Positions 10,754-21,541 of a DNA stretch of 64,000 bases are shown one piece after another; positions within the stretch are counted from its first letter, which is position 1; every line of letters begins with the position of its first letter. The translations under genes were made by a program, and so were the position numbers. Below the pieces are notes generated by a model. That model made no database searches, was not told where the DNA came from, and saw only the letters and a program-made list of their open reading frames with translations. Source of the stretch: Prillingera fragicola (Eukaryota > Basidiomycota > Tremellomycetes > Trichosporonales > Trichosporonaceae); the NCBI GenBank assembly GCA_002335605.1, contig BEDY01000001.1, forward strand, positions 2,108,001 through 2,172,000, written 5' to 3'.

Positions 10754-11357
10754 TGTGGTTAGGAGTTGTGTTTCAACGAGGACAAAGATGAGCGCAACGG
10801 CGATGAGGTAAATCAAAGACAAGAGTGACCTTTGAGACAGCCCAAGACTTATCTAGATGTTGCCCAAGACTTTGCTCGAGGATGGGAGGCGGTCCCGAGC
10901 AAATCCGAGCGACACCAGTGTAGGGATTTTATCGACGCTTGTCGTCGGCCGATCTGACGGTGACTCACTGTAGAAAGAAAAGCTGGGAGCCCGGGTAGGC
11001 TGCGGCGGGGGTGGGGGTATGCGAGGCCGTTGACAGTAGCTTGACTAGCGCCGCCTAGAAAAGCTGTAGCTGTGGGACAAGGGGGTGAGGTGCTTGATGC
11101 GTAGCTTGTGCTGTGGATATGACTTTTGGGTAAATGTTGGGTGAGTCCCGAATGTAAAAGACAACTCACTCGGACACCTGGGCTCGGATCGAGAGGCAGG
11201 AATTGATCCCGCTCATGTCGCATGGCAGGGCGCGCCCAGGGCGGCTCACCGCACCCGGCCAGCGTAGCCGAGCACGGAAGCAAATTTCAGTTTGGTGAGT
11301 GGTCGCTTCTTTTCGGCCGGTTACAGGCGATCCGATGTGGATTAGGATTGTGTTAGT

Positions 11358-11391
11358 ATTGTATTCCTAATCAACTGATATTGAATACAAT
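11358..11391. repeat. AT-rich inverted repeat, 9-bp arms
   Basis: ATTGTATTC (11358-11366) is perfectly complementary to GAATACAAT (11383-11391) with a 16-base spacer. It is flanked by two direct ATTAGGAT elements (11341-11348 and 11400-11407), and a CACGTG lies at 11393-11398. It stands out as an AT-rich island within a GC-rich chromosome. Confidence 0.6.
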
Positions 11392-12168
11392 CACGTGTAT
11401 TAGGATAGTTTGGGTGGGGGGGCTAATTCCGATGTCGGTCATGCAGGTCATATCTGATAAAGGAATGGGCACACGTCTCCTGCTGCGAATCGAAGAGGCA
11501 TTCGCACACTACCTGTTGTTGAACGGCCGGCGGCGGTGTAGAGCCGATCGGACACTGGCAGCGACAACAGCGAGCGACATACGTCTACCACAACTGTCGT
11601 CACTCCTGGAGCATGTTGGGACACGCTCAGTCTCGGTGACTACAATCATCTGTGGTTACTAGTGACTGTCACGGCACTAGATGGTGACAATCCAGACGAT
11701 CAAGACCCGCCCAACCTGCCGATTTCTGACATGACGCCTCCCAGCCTGACACAGAGTAGCCTCGGCTGTTGACTCGGAGCTGATCTTTCATGCACTCGCT
11801 GCTTGCCACCACTATTGTCTGTCTCCTGGGCGCCATGGACCAGCACCAAAGCAGTGCTAGAGCGTGACCAGAGCAGGCGTGCACGGCATGCTGCATGCTC
11901 TTGAAGAGAACTGAATGAGATTGACATGAAAGAGTGAGGACTGTTGCCACCCTCATGCGCCCCTCCTCCTCTGCGCCCCTTGCCAGTGTACAGTCACCTC
12001 CACCACTGCTACAACATTTTCTCACTGTTACTCTCACTCTTCTTCCCTCTTTCATCAACTGTCTCCTCTTTGCCACCACAGCGCAACCTCGACAACAACT
12101 GTATCCTCTTCTACCTCGCCACTCACCTTATCCCAGACACTAACCCCACCCTCAGCTCCACACCTTCT

Positions 12169-12181
12169 CCCCCCCCCCCCC
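12169..12181. repeat. C13 homopolymer just upstream of a start codon
   Basis: Thirteen consecutive C residues end 3 bases before the ATG at 12185. They would lie in the 5' leader of that gene. The length may vary between isolates or be subject to sequencing error. Confidence 0.8.
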
Positions 12182-12184
12182 GTC

Positions 12185-13622
12185 ATGGAGGGAAGACGCC
12201 CTCCCTCGCGCAAGCGACCTCCCGGTTCGAAGCTCTCCGACTATCGGTACGAGCACGCCCAACAGGGCATGTCGCTAGTCGAACACCTTGTCTCCACCGC
12301 CAACGAAGAGGCCGAGTCCATAGGTTACAGGCCAAGAGACAAGCGCGAGCTCTTCTCACGCTACGTCTTGCCCATCCAGCCCCTTCCGCCCAACAGGTCC
12401 TCCACCATCGAAGGCCCCGACGTCGACCTCGCGATCAAACGTCTAGTGTTCAAGCGTACCACACGTGTCCGGGTCCAGTTTCACTCGGGCATGCATGAGC
12501 TGCTCCTCACCGAGCTCGACCGGGTACGACCGCACCCACCGAGCCCACCTCCGTTCCTCCAAAGCTCTGGCGACCAGGACCAGATGTGGGACTGGTATCG
12601 AATGAGCCTCTGCGACAACATGATGCAGTACGCCCAGGCCCACCGCCGCGTCCTGGCCCTCACGAGCACCTCGGATGTGGTCCAGAGTAACAGCGCCTTT
12701 TCGTGGCTTGCAGAGCCCGTCAACGAGTTTGTCGGCACCCAGCTCAACTTTGTGCGCGGCAGCAAACCAAAGGACCCCGGGGTGTGGAACTGGCCGTCCC
12801 GCGCCGAGGCAAACAGCATGACGGACTGGGTATGCGCGGACGACGATGGGGAGAACTCGGCAGTCTTCAAGTGGAAGCAGAGCATTCACGACGAGGACAT
12901 GGACTCTTTGTCTCGCGCAGCGATCGGTCCCATTGCCCCCGGATCGTATCCCGTGCCGGTGCATCCCGGCTTTGAGGTCTTTTATGCCAACGGGAAGATT
13001 GGCAACAGCGGCGGCGTGTCTGACAACGGCATGGCTGCGTGCCTCCTCGTGAGTTCTCTCTCCAGCTAAATTGACACCCCAGGCCTGGTCAGACTCGCAC
13101 CACTATCAATCCCGCTGGACAGTCATCCACAACGGCCGCACTGCCCAAATCTTCTACCTCGCCAAGCCCGACACGCTCTTCGCATCGGAGCCCATCCACC
13201 ACGATGCCGGGGCGACCAAGCCGGCACTCACCCTCGCTGCCGTCCTCCTCGCCCTCGCGACTCTCAGCCCCTCCAAGCGCCTGACATGCACCATGTCAAA
13301 CGCCGCGATCAAGTTCCACTCTCCGCCGCCAACATCCGAGCCCCGCTCACCCACACCCTTACCCTCGCCCACCCTCTCCTCACCACCGTGCACCCCGCCC
13401 AAGCGTCCCTCAACCCCAGCGCCACTGCAGGCGCGCCCAGAAAACGACGCCGAAATCCAAGTCGAAATGGCAACCACCGACCTCTCCCCGTCGCCGCCAA
13501 AGCAGCCCTCGCCGACAAAGAAGAAGAGGACCGAGGCCAAGACGCCCAGTCCGCGCGCGCGCAGACCGAGCCCGCTGTCCATGGAGCTCGGCCGGTCGCC
13601 TCGGCGGGCAACGCCTTATTGA
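12185..13622 (+). CDS. Unrecognised protein with a Ser/Pro-rich basic tail
   Basis: Exons 12185-13048 and 13083-13622 (34-nt intron, GTGAGT donor, TTGAC branch) encode 467 residues. I do not recognise the family. The first 300 residues look globular, with a Trp-rich segment (WDWYRMSLCDNMMQYAQ, VWNWPSRAEANSMTDW) and a FEVFYANGKIGNSGG loop. After the splice comes AWSDSHHYQSRWTVIHNG, a hydrophobic stretch LTLAAVLLALATL at about 335-350 that might be a membrane segment, and then a low-complexity tail rich in SP, TP and KKKR motifs that could carry a nuclear signal and proline-directed phosphorylation sites. Codon use agrees with the neighbours, so it is probably a real lineage-specific gene. Confidence 0.65.
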
Positions 13623-13925
13623 CCGACATTGACACGACCACGACGCGATATGGACATTCCGTGCACTTCTGAGATACGTTTCCGCCCTAGTTGTTCACAC
13701 CTTGTATCATGTAGACCCACCCACACTCATGCCGGCCACTCGCCTTGGGACAATAGTGCATGCAAGCTATAACTCCATCCCTCTCTCGTGTATAGTGTCT
13801 ACCGATACTGAATTGGATGGTGATTAGATTACGCCGGTAGATGTTAGTCTGGCCGCAACCAGTTTTGGCTGTTAACAGTCTGTCTTTCCCCTCGCGTCAT
13901 CCTAGCTCCAAGCAGGTAGAACCCG
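13623..13925. other. Intergenic between convergent genes
   Basis: 303 bp of 3' flanking sequence between the unrecognised gene and PHS1; nothing further seen. Confidence 0.6.
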
Positions 13926-15014
13926 TTAGCGGGCCTTGTTGACGCCGCCAACAGTCTTCTGCTTGGCAAAGAACTTTTTACGCTGCTTGAGCATATAAGT
14001 GTAGAGCACGTAGAGCGCTACTGTCAGCGCCGCACTTTGTGGTAGGAACGCACCAGGCCACCAGATGAAGAAGAGCACGAGGCGCGCGACCTGGATCGGC
14101 GTCCAGTGCACAGGCGGGTCGTGGATGGCTGCCTTGGCCTTTGCGACTTTCCAGAGGAGGGCACGTCCCGGTCCCGTCTTGATGACGGTCTGGAGGACGT
14201 TTTGGGGCAGGGCGTGGATGAGGTTGTGCAGCTCGCCCATGGCGTGGGGCACGAATGGGAGGGACCTGAGGGGCGGGAGGGTGGAGAAGGACAGGAAGGC
14301 TTCCGAGCCCGCGCCGAGGGGGTAGAGGACTAGGAAGAGGGTGTAGCGCAGATAGTCGAGAAAGTACCATTCCGTGTTCAGGAGCGAGAGGACGTAGAAC
14401 GGGTAGCGGATCGTCTCGGTGAGGGACCACGCGAGGAGCATGGTGGTGAACAGAGGGTTGGTGTGGGTCTCGTCACGTCAGCGTGGGTCATGACGAGCAT
14501 GTACGCGCTCACCTTGGGCACCATTTCGACGACGCCCCACACCGCCCAAAGACGGGAGGCGACCTGGGACGCAACAGTTGCGACGGGCGAGCGCACAATG
14601 CCGATAGCAGCGTGCACGACCTCCATGACGGCAAGAGTCTGGGTGTACTTTGTCGCCTCGCCGAGGCCGTGGAAGTTGTAGCTGCCCGACAGGTGGTCTG
14701 CGAGCTTGGCGACATGGCCCCATGCGCTGGGCGAGGTGGCCTTGTGGCCAAACACCTCGTGGCCCCGGACGCCGCCGTAGCTGCTGCGCGGGGTTGCAAT
14801 GAACCAGACCGTCAGGACAAGGAGGCGCGCCCACAGCAGCGTCGAGACGACGTTGAAGAGGATCAGGTAGATCTTGACGGGCGTCAGGCCTGGATCGTCA
14901 GCGTGGGCCGCTGGAGAGCTGCGGGCTGGGACATCCATGGTGTGGGGATGAGGAAAACGTACCTTTGTTGGCCGCAGGCTTGCTGCCCTTCTTGGCGTGG
15001 TGCTTGGGAGGCAT
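13926..15014 (-). CDS. PHS1: Very-long-chain 3-hydroxyacyl-CoA dehydratase (Phs1/HACD)
   Basis: Exons 15014-14963, 14889-14513 and 14468-13926 encode 323 residues. Phs1 is the third enzyme of the ER fatty-acid elongation cycle, dehydrating 3-hydroxyacyl-CoA. The splice joins a Lys-rich N-terminus (MPPKHHAKKGSKPAANK) to GLTPVKIYLILFNVVS, the family's typical first membrane segment. Further features are LAVMEVVHAAIGIVRSP, WSLTETIRYPFY (with the conserved Glu and Tyr region), LRYTLFLVLYPLGAGSE, and a Lys/Arg-rich C-terminus suited to ER retention. About 323 residues is somewhat longer than yeast Phs1, mainly from inserts (around SSYGGVRGHEVFGHK and between the last membrane segments). Confidence 0.94.
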
Positions 15015-15597
15015 GGTGGATGGTTCAGAAGAGACAGTAGAGTGCGATGTTGGTCTTTGCCCAAATAGTCCGGCAGTGTCGGGTGGCCGGATCGGGCAAT
15101 GACGCCGGTTGATTTGGGGGGGGGGCAATGACTGGTAATCTTGTCATTGCACGTTCACTATCAACACTGATGCGTGCCGTACCGCTGTCAGGCTGACATG
15201 CAGCACCGTGACCGCTAACACTCGAGATCTGCATTCAAGACAACCTGCAAGAGTGGCTACTGAAATACATCTCACTCGGTAATGACGGCCGGAGCGTCAC
15301 TTGAAACTGAGCACCTTGCCATGTCCTTGCCGATGTCGGCTCCCGTCATCCGAAGTATTCACTGAGACTTTCGATGGGTGTCGGATGCGGGGTGACGAGG
15401 AGCTCGGACTCTGTCGCTGACATGAGGGTTACATTGAGGTTTTACTGCTGTCATGCGATGCGTTGTGCTGAGAGTGCTCACCGGTCCCAGGCGTGTAGCC
15501 AAGCAGGATGTTAGCTGCACGTCGTGTCAGTCGGCGGGGCTGTTGGCGCTTTCAACTCTGGTCACATTCATTCTTGTCATGGCGACTAATCATGGGA
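15015..15597. other. Intergenic, PHS1 upstream region
   Basis: 583 bp. It holds a G10 run at 15116-15125 about 100 bp upstream of the PHS1 start. No coding exon or RNA is recognised. Confidence 0.6.
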
Positions 15598-15833
15598 CTA
15601 TGCATAGTACCACTTCTGGTTTGGGTGCTGGTTTCCAGACCACCACAGCTGGACCTCATTCCAGGCGCGACATCGCTCAGGTCGAGACAGTAGTTTCATC
15701 TTCCCTCCAACGCGGCTCGTCGCCTTCGTTCCGATTCGAGAGATTGTCCCTGGTTGAACTCGGGTTTGGTTGGCTTCGCCGTGGCGGTGCCAAAGGCGAC
15801 GAGGGCTGTGACGAGGGCCGTGGCAGCTAGCAT
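15598..15833 (-). pseudogene. Decayed copy of the adjacent ricin-B-fold lectin gene
   Basis: Read on the minus strand, it begins with ATG and a secretion signal nearly identical in layout to that of the intact lectin at 16124-16645 (ATALVTAL shared). It then hits an in-frame stop after about 44 codons, continues directly with CLDL, and after a one-base frame change ends with WNEVQLW and NQKWYY before a stop. The intact gene has CLDL, NEVQLW and NQKWFY at its very C-terminus, so roughly 100 codons of the trefoil are missing between signal and tail. This is a tandem duplicate that lost its middle and its frame. A short two-exon secreted peptide is a less likely alternative. Confidence 0.75.
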
Positions 15834-16123
15834 GATGGGGCTGAACAGTATTCGCAGTGTGAGAGGTGGGGTTGGTAAGATTACGTTTTATTCACAGCAC
15901 TCGGAGCCGTGCCACTCGGACACTCGTGCACTGGGCCTTGTCAGCCATCTGTTATCGTGACTGCTTCCAGGTATCACGTAGGTACATGGACATCCTCAGA
16001 TCCGCAGCGTTTAGCATTCCGTGGCCCGTCAGTCATTCACGCGGTACGCGTCAGACACCAGGTGGTGGTTGCCGACTCGGCACACGTACATGATCATCTG
16101 CTATTCTACCTTCCCCCTTGGGC

Positions 16124-16645
16124 TTAACCAGAGTAAAACCACTTCTGGTTGGCAGAGTTGTCGTAACAGTCCCAAAGCTGCACCTCATTCCCAGCTTTCC
16201 CATCTCGGAGATCAAGACAGAGCTTGTAACTGCCCGCCAAGGAAATAGCCGCGCCCTGGTGCCAGTCGTAGAGGTTTCCCGGCGGCCAGTTGACCTGTTC
16301 CCAGTCGTATCCCCAGCCATTACATGGCACGAGCGCGAGGGTAGCACCGTTCTGGACCTGCTGCCCATCCCGGAGGCGGAGGCAGCGGTCGTGTCCGTCC
16401 GTGATGCGAAAGCCGCTGTAGCGCCATTCGAGCTTCCAGTTCAGATTGTTGTCAAAGCCCCCGACGACGATGCGGCCGTTGACCTCCCTCATGGCGTTCA
16501 GGCCGGCGGCTTTGACGTAGAGGAATTTCGCGGCGCGTTCCTCGAGAGCGACGGGCGTGTCGTCGCGCTGCTCCAGCTCGGGAGCGATGGGTGAGGCGGC
16601 GGTGAGCGCCGCGAGGGCTGTGACGAGCGCGGTCGCGAGGAGCAT
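16124..16645 (-). CDS. Small secreted ricin-B-type (beta-trefoil) lectin domain protein
   Basis: Single exon of 173 residues. It opens with a clear signal peptide (MLLATALVTALAALTAASP) and then forms a single beta-trefoil-like lectin domain with the usual CLDL...NEVQLWDC and NQKWFYS end and the LALVPCNGW element. No enzymatic domain is attached, so nothing suggests a toxin; carbohydrate binding at the cell surface or outside the cell is the likely role. It is divergent from the fructosamine-kinase-like gene over 644 bp. A degraded tandem copy lies about 290 bp downstream. Intronless structure contrasts with nearly all neighbours. Confidence 0.82.
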   Translation of the reverse strand: MLLATALVTALAALTAASPIAPELEQRDDTPVALEERAAKFLYVKAAGLNAMREVNGRIVVGGFDNNLNWKLEWRYSGFRITDGHDRCLRLRDGQQVQNGATLALVPCNGWGYDWEQVNWPPGNLYDWHQGAAISLAGSYKLCLDLRDGKAGNEVQLWDCYDNSANQKWFYSG

Positions 16646-17289
16646 CGTTCACGGTGGGTTGTTGGGCGTGGGGGTGGAAGTTAGATAGAGTTCTGAAGGT
16701 GAGAGCACCTTTGGGGCTGGGGGTATTATATGGGTGTGCCAATGACACCTACAGTATGCCTCGGACTCTGTCTCGGACACTTACAGTAGCTAGTGAAACG
16801 CTGCCCTGGACGCCACAACGCACCTCGGGGAGCAGTACTGCAGCGTATAGTCGTATGCATCTCTAGCTCTCTTCGTCTGCTCGTCAGCTCGTCAGCTAGA
16901 CCCATTGGCAGCACGTGTACTCCCCGCGCATCCGCCTGTTCATTGGGGCAAACGGCGCTAGTGAGCAACGTACAAGGTTGCTCAACACCATGTGGCCACT
17001 TGATGGCAACTGCCGATCACGAAGTCGAGTGATTCCCCAGTACACACTTCCATGGCACGTTCAAAGGGCAGTGAGCTCGAGTCACCAAACAGGGATCCAG
17101 TCAGAGAAATGCACTCTACGCCGTGGCCAGCCGTGAGAGTGTCCATTGGCCAAGCAATGAAGACAAGGCCGCCACAATGTCATTGCTCAACCTCCACCTC
17201 CACCTTGCTATCATGTCATCAGCAGCCTTCAACATCGGGCCACTACACCTTCTCTCAACAACCACTAACTCTACACCTGACAGCGCAGC
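16646..17289. other. Divergent intergenic region (lectin / fructosamine-kinase-like)
   Basis: 644 bp containing both promoters. A CACGTG lies near 16913. No coding exon recognised. Confidence 0.6.
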
Positions 17290-18424
17290 ATGCCAATACA
17301 CCCCCTCCTACACGAAATCTTCACCGCCGCAAACCTCCCCCCACCGACGACCCTCACCCACGAGCTCGCCCACACCGCGCAAGGACCCTTCATCGCCAAA
17401 ACAGCGCGCGGCCCGGCGGTGGCCCAGCTACAAGCCGAAGCAGCCAGCCTGCGCGCCATGGCGCTCACCGCTCCCCGCGGCCTCGTCCCGCGCGTCATCG
17501 GCCTGCGGGAGGCAGACGGGCACGGCGCGTTCGTGTGCGACTACCTGCCTGGGGCGGCGCGGGGGGCCGAGTTCCAGCGCAAGCTCGGGGCGGCGCTTGC
17601 GGCCATGCACGCGCCGGCGGCGGGGGAGGAAGGGTATACGGGAAAGTATGGGTTTGGGAGGGCTACGTTCTGTGGTGCGACGGAGCAGGATAATACGTGG
17701 GAGGAGAGCTGGGAGGTGTTCTTCCGGGATCGTCGGCTGGGGGATCTTGTACGCCGGTTGGGGGATGGGAGGGTGGATGAGGCTTGGGAGGAGATGAGGA
17801 AGCGGTGAGTCGTTGACTGTTGGTGCAAGGTCGGTGGCGACGATCGTGTTGGAAGACCAAGGCACTTCCACCCCATCCCCACAGCCACCTTCCTCGCTTC
17901 CTTGCCTACGTGCGACCGAGACGCTGACACCTCAGCGCAATCCCCCTCCTCCTACACGCATTCACCCCAGCGCCAACGCCAGTAATCCTCCACGGCGACC
18001 TCTGGAGCGGCAACGTCTCGTCGACCGCCACCGGCGAGCCAGGCATCTTCGACCCAGCGTCGTATTACGGGCACGCCGAGGCTGATCTCGGTATTACGCA
18101 CATGTTTGGCGGTGAGTCCTCCCTCCTGGCGTCGGTGTGGCTCGCAAAGGTCAAGGCGGGCAGCGCTGACGGGCAGGCTTCTCCCCAGCCTTCTACAAAG
18201 CCTACCACGACATCCACCCCCGGTCCGAGCCGTACTACCACGAGCGACAGCGGCTGTACGAGCTCTACCACCATTTAAACGTGCGTCCCGCTTTCCCCTT
18301 CCCCCTCAAGACGGCTGACAGACAGCATGCACTCATGTTTGGCGGGGGATACACTTCCTCCGCACTGCGTATTATGCGCAGTCTCGTTGACTGGGCCGAC
18401 GGTGTCCCAGACCATGGCAAGTAG
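17290..18424 (+). CDS. Fructosamine-3-kinase family protein
   Basis: Exons 17290-17804, 17936-18111, 18177-18280 and 18326-18424 encode 297 residues, the usual size. Kinase-like features are GPFIAKTARG near the start, VILHGDLWSGN (catalytic HGD loop), FDPASYYGHAEADLG (metal-binding FDP) and a C-terminal HALMFGGGYTSSALRIMRSL. These enzymes phosphorylate ketosamine or ribulosamine adducts so that glycated proteins are released. The N-terminal strand before the ATP-binding lysine is shorter than in bacterial homologues. Junctions keep frame at each splice; introns are 45-131 nt. Confidence 0.88.
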
Positions 18425-18759
18425 ACACCCAATAGCACTCGTAGGCACCGCGATAAGCCCCCATAGACGGTGCACTGTGCGCCATGCAATACCTTGCCAC
18501 CTAGCCCTCCTTTGTTCGCGCCTGGTCAGCTTGTGCTCGTGTATGCACCTTCCACACCACTGACACCACTTCTGGCGTCGCTGGCACCACTGACTGTCCG
18601 AAAGGGCCTGACGCACCCTACCCCTACCTCCGCCTGCCGACGGTCCACACCCTCAGACAACCACCTTCCGTGCGCAGACTCCTTTTACTTGTGCATATTT
18701 GAGCCTCACGCGGTTCTAACACCTCGTTTCGACCATTTTATCCCCCTCTGTTTGGTTGC
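18425..18759. other. Intergenic between convergent genes
   Basis: 335 bp of 3' flank between the fructosamine-kinase-like gene and ATP3; nothing recognised. Confidence 0.6.
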
Positions 18760-19896
18760 TTAGAGGGCCGAGGCACCGGTGATAATGTCGATGAGCTCGG
18801 TGGTAATGACGGCCTGGCGACCACGGTTGAACTGGAGCTGGAGCGAGGACATCATGTCGTTGGCGTTGTTGGAAGCGTTCTCCATGGCGGTACGACGGGC
18901 CGAGATCTCGGCGGCGTGGCCCTCGACGAGGGCAGTGTAGATGGCGTTGGCGAGCGAGAACTCGGAGAGGTCCTTGGAGACGTCGTCCTCCATCTCGTAG
19001 GCCTGGAAGCCGGCGGCCTCGCGGAGGGCCTGGGCCGAGGTGACGGTGACGGCGCGGGCCTCGTACGAGAGAGCCGAGATGTAGTGGTTGGAGACAATCT
19101 TGATCTCGTCAAACTCGGCGTCAACCTTCATAATCTCGTCGGCAATGGCAGAGGCCTCGCCAAAGGTGGGCACGTCCTTGCCGACGGCCGAGAACGAGAC
19201 GACAATGTCCTGGGGAGCAACACGCGAGATCTGGGCCTTGGGCTTGTCGCCGACAATGGCAATCTTTCCGGGCTCCTCGACGATCGCCTTCTTGATGAAA
19301 CGGGTAATCGACGAGTGGATACCACCGCAGAGACCACCGTCAGACGACATGGCGAGGTAGAGAATCTTGCGGTCGGGCTGGGCGTCGGCCTCGGCGTCGG
19401 CGACAGTGTGCGAGTAGAGCTCTGCGATTGTTAGTCTTGCTCCGAAAGGGTGGTATCCCTGATCCATTGCGCGACGCTTTCGCACCACGACACTACGCAC
19501 CGTTGTTGGCGGCACCGTACTTCTTGGCCTCACGCATGGCACGCTCGGCACGGGTAAGCTTGGTCGACGCGACGACCTTCATCGACTGCAAAAGATGTCA
19601 GCGCAGTGGTCTTCAATTACGCCGAACAAGTCCGTTCGGCGCGGCAAGTGTTGCTCACCTTTGTGATCTTCTCAATGTTGCGAACAGACTTGAGGCTGGG
19701 AGGGTCAGTACGTGGTGGTGGGTGGGTGCATGGCGCGCTCCGAGTGCAAGAGTGCGTGGACGTCTTTGCACTAGAAAGACGGCAGGAGGAAGACGCACCG
19801 CTGGTCAATCTCCTTGAGAGTAGCCATGCCAGCCTGCTGCTGCTTGGTAGCCGCACGGGCGACGTTGAGGGCCGGACGGACGCCGCGAGTGAACAT
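18760..19896 (-). CDS. ATP3: ATP synthase F1 gamma subunit
   Basis: Exons 19896-19799, 19695-19659, 19585-19501 and 19421-18760 encode 293 residues. The gamma subunit is the rotating central shaft of mitochondrial F1. The N-terminus is a targeting leader (MFTRGVRPALNVARAATK), followed by MATLKEIDQRLKSVRNIEKITKSMKVV assembled over three exons, GLCGGIHSSI in the middle and the family's C-terminal ARRTAMENASNNANDM and ITTELIDIITGA. Exon 2 is only 37 nt. It is divergent from SUI3 over about 500 bp. The assembly factor gene FMC1 lies 10 kb away, which is probably coincidence. Confidence 0.96.
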
Positions 19897-20398
19897 TTTG
19901 GGGGGGAGGTAGGAGGACGGGGGGAGGGGGGGAGAAGGGAGCGAGGAGAGTGGTGTGGTGAGTGAGTGAACAGGCTTTGACGACGACGAATGGCTGCTCC
20001 GTGAGCCCTGGCTGGCTGCTGCTCTGCTCCCACCGTAGGCTGCTCCTTCCCCCCACCGTAGCACCCTCGGCCGGGCAGACGCGGAACAGGCAGAGAGCCC
20101 GACAGCGAGGCAGCCGACAGGCAAGCAGAGAAAACTCCGATACCTCCGAATGTGGCACATTGGACTAGGCATGGACATGTGGACAGGATTTGATTCCGTC
20201 AATCGTCGTTCTTTTGTAGGTGGGTGCAGTCGACTCAAGTCTCTCTGCAACGACGACAGCGAGCTCTGTCATCATCCTCTTACCAGCGTCGCCACCACAC
20301 CACACCCCAAAAGGACTCTACAGTCCAGCACACCATCCCCCCCGGCACACTCCGCCACCCCTCTCCCCCGCCGACGCCCCTAGAACACTCTGCCCATC
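19897..20398. promoter_or_regulatory. Divergent ATP3 / SUI3 promoter region
   Basis: 502 bp between two highly expressed housekeeping genes. The SUI3 side has pyrimidine-rich stretches (about 20280-20380) typical of leaders of fungal translation genes. No specific factor site is claimed. Confidence 0.55.
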
Positions 20399-21401
20399 AG
20401 TGCGTTCACAGCGCGTCGTTCCACGATAAGCTAACCTTCCCCAGTGGCCGACCCCGAGGTCGACCTTTTCGCCGGCATGAAGAAGAAGAAGAAAAAGGTT
20501 GCCGTCGTCGACGACGCTCCTGCTGTTGCTGCGCCTGTTGAGGAAGTCGCCGCGCCCGTGGAGGCTGCTCCTGTCGAGGAGGCCGCCCCTGTTGCCGAGC
20601 CTGCGGCCGAGGCTCCCCCCGCCGAGGACAGTGGCGACATGTTTGCCGACCTGAAGAAGAAGAAGAAGAAGAAAAAGGACATTCCCCTCGACCTCGACGG
20701 CGCTTCGACCCCTACGCTTGACGACGGCGTGCCCATGATCAAGAAGAAGAAGAAGAAGCAGGCGGCCGACTTTGCCAAGGAGGTGCGTCTGACCTTTAGA
20801 AGTGCACTGACGCCAGCTTGATGACCTTGACAATGACAATGACGACGCGGCCGACGACGACCTGTTTGCATCTGGCGGCGGCGAGGGCGGCGACCTTGGC
20901 GGCGTCGACCCCTGGGTTGCCGAGAACCGTGACCCTACCTACCCCGAGCTGCTCAAGCGCTTCTTCACCCTCCTCCACCTCAACAACCCCGAGCTCGCAG
21001 GCGAGAAGCGCCGATACACTGTCGTCCCTCCCCAGGTCACCCGTGAGGGCACAAAGAAGACTTCGTTTGCCAACTTTGTCGACATTTGCAAGCGCTTGCA
21101 CCGTCAACCCGAGCACGTTCTCGCATTCTTGTATGCCGAGTTGGGTACCCAGGGATCAATGGACGGCGCCCAGCGCCTGGTGCTGCGTGGTCGTTTCAAC
21201 CAAAAGCAGATTGAAAACGTCTTGCGCAAGTACATTGGCGAGTACGTTACCTGCAAGATTTGCAAGTCGCCCGACACACTCCTCGACAAGGAGAACCGTC
21301 TCTATTTCCTTACCTGCGAGTCGTGTGGATCCCGTCGGTCGGTCACCGCGGTCAAGTCGGGTTTCCAGGCCCAGATTGGTCGTCGTATCAAGGCCCCTTA
21401 G
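20399..21401 (+). CDS. SUI3: Translation initiation factor eIF2 beta subunit
   Basis: Exons 20399 (A only of the ATG), 20445-20782 and 20817-21401 encode 307 residues. The open frame in exon 2 lacks an ATG; removing a 45-nt intron (GTGCGT donor, CTAAC branch, CCCAG acceptor) joins A to TG and creates the start of [11 protein letters not shown]. Three polylysine blocks (about residues 13-18, 72-79 and 100-105) match the K-boxes that bind eIF5 and eIF2B epsilon. The C-terminal half has the eIF2B/eIF5 fold ([33 protein letters not shown]) and a C4 zinc ribbon (CKICKS...CESCG). eIF2 beta is part of the ternary complex delivering initiator tRNA. Confidence 0.95.
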
Positions 21402-21483
21402 AGAGGGGGTCGGTGTGTATACTATGCATGTGTGCAGCAGAGCGGGCACGCCAAGCACACCGAGCGCAGCGAGGTGGGCGGAC

Positions 21484-21541
21484 GCGAGGGTGTAGCAAGC
21501 GTGAGCGAGGCGAACGCAGGGTGTGGCAAGCGTGAGCAAAG
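21484..21541. repeat. Imperfect tandem repeat, period about 31 bp, two copies
   Basis: The segments starting at 21484 and 21515 share the core AGGGTGT(A/G)GCAAGCGTGAGC with one mismatch in the core. They lie in the SUI3 3' flank. Confidence 0.6.

Larger units (their letters stand above)
10754..12184. other. Intergenic, 1.4 kb between divergent mitoferrin and an unrecognised gene
   Basis: No supported gene. Short frames such as 10849-11283 (minus) and 11381-11662 (plus) have no recognisable product. It contains an AT-rich palindrome at 11358-11391 and ends with a 13-base C run just before the next start codon. Confidence 0.65.

Noticed and set aside
11160..11290. GC-rich segment with a GGGATCAATTCC-like box on the minus strand, considered as a tRNA or 5S gene
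   Set aside because: No cloverleaf with matching acceptor and anticodon arms could be traced, and no internal promoter pair at normal spacing.
18916..19434. 172-codon plus-strand frame
   Set aside because: Antisense shadow of the ATP3 last exon; Gly/Leu/Val-rich and without a family match.
20318..20839. 173-codon minus-strand frame with poly-Leu and poly-Phe neighbours
   Set aside because: Shadow of the polylysine-coding part of SUI3.
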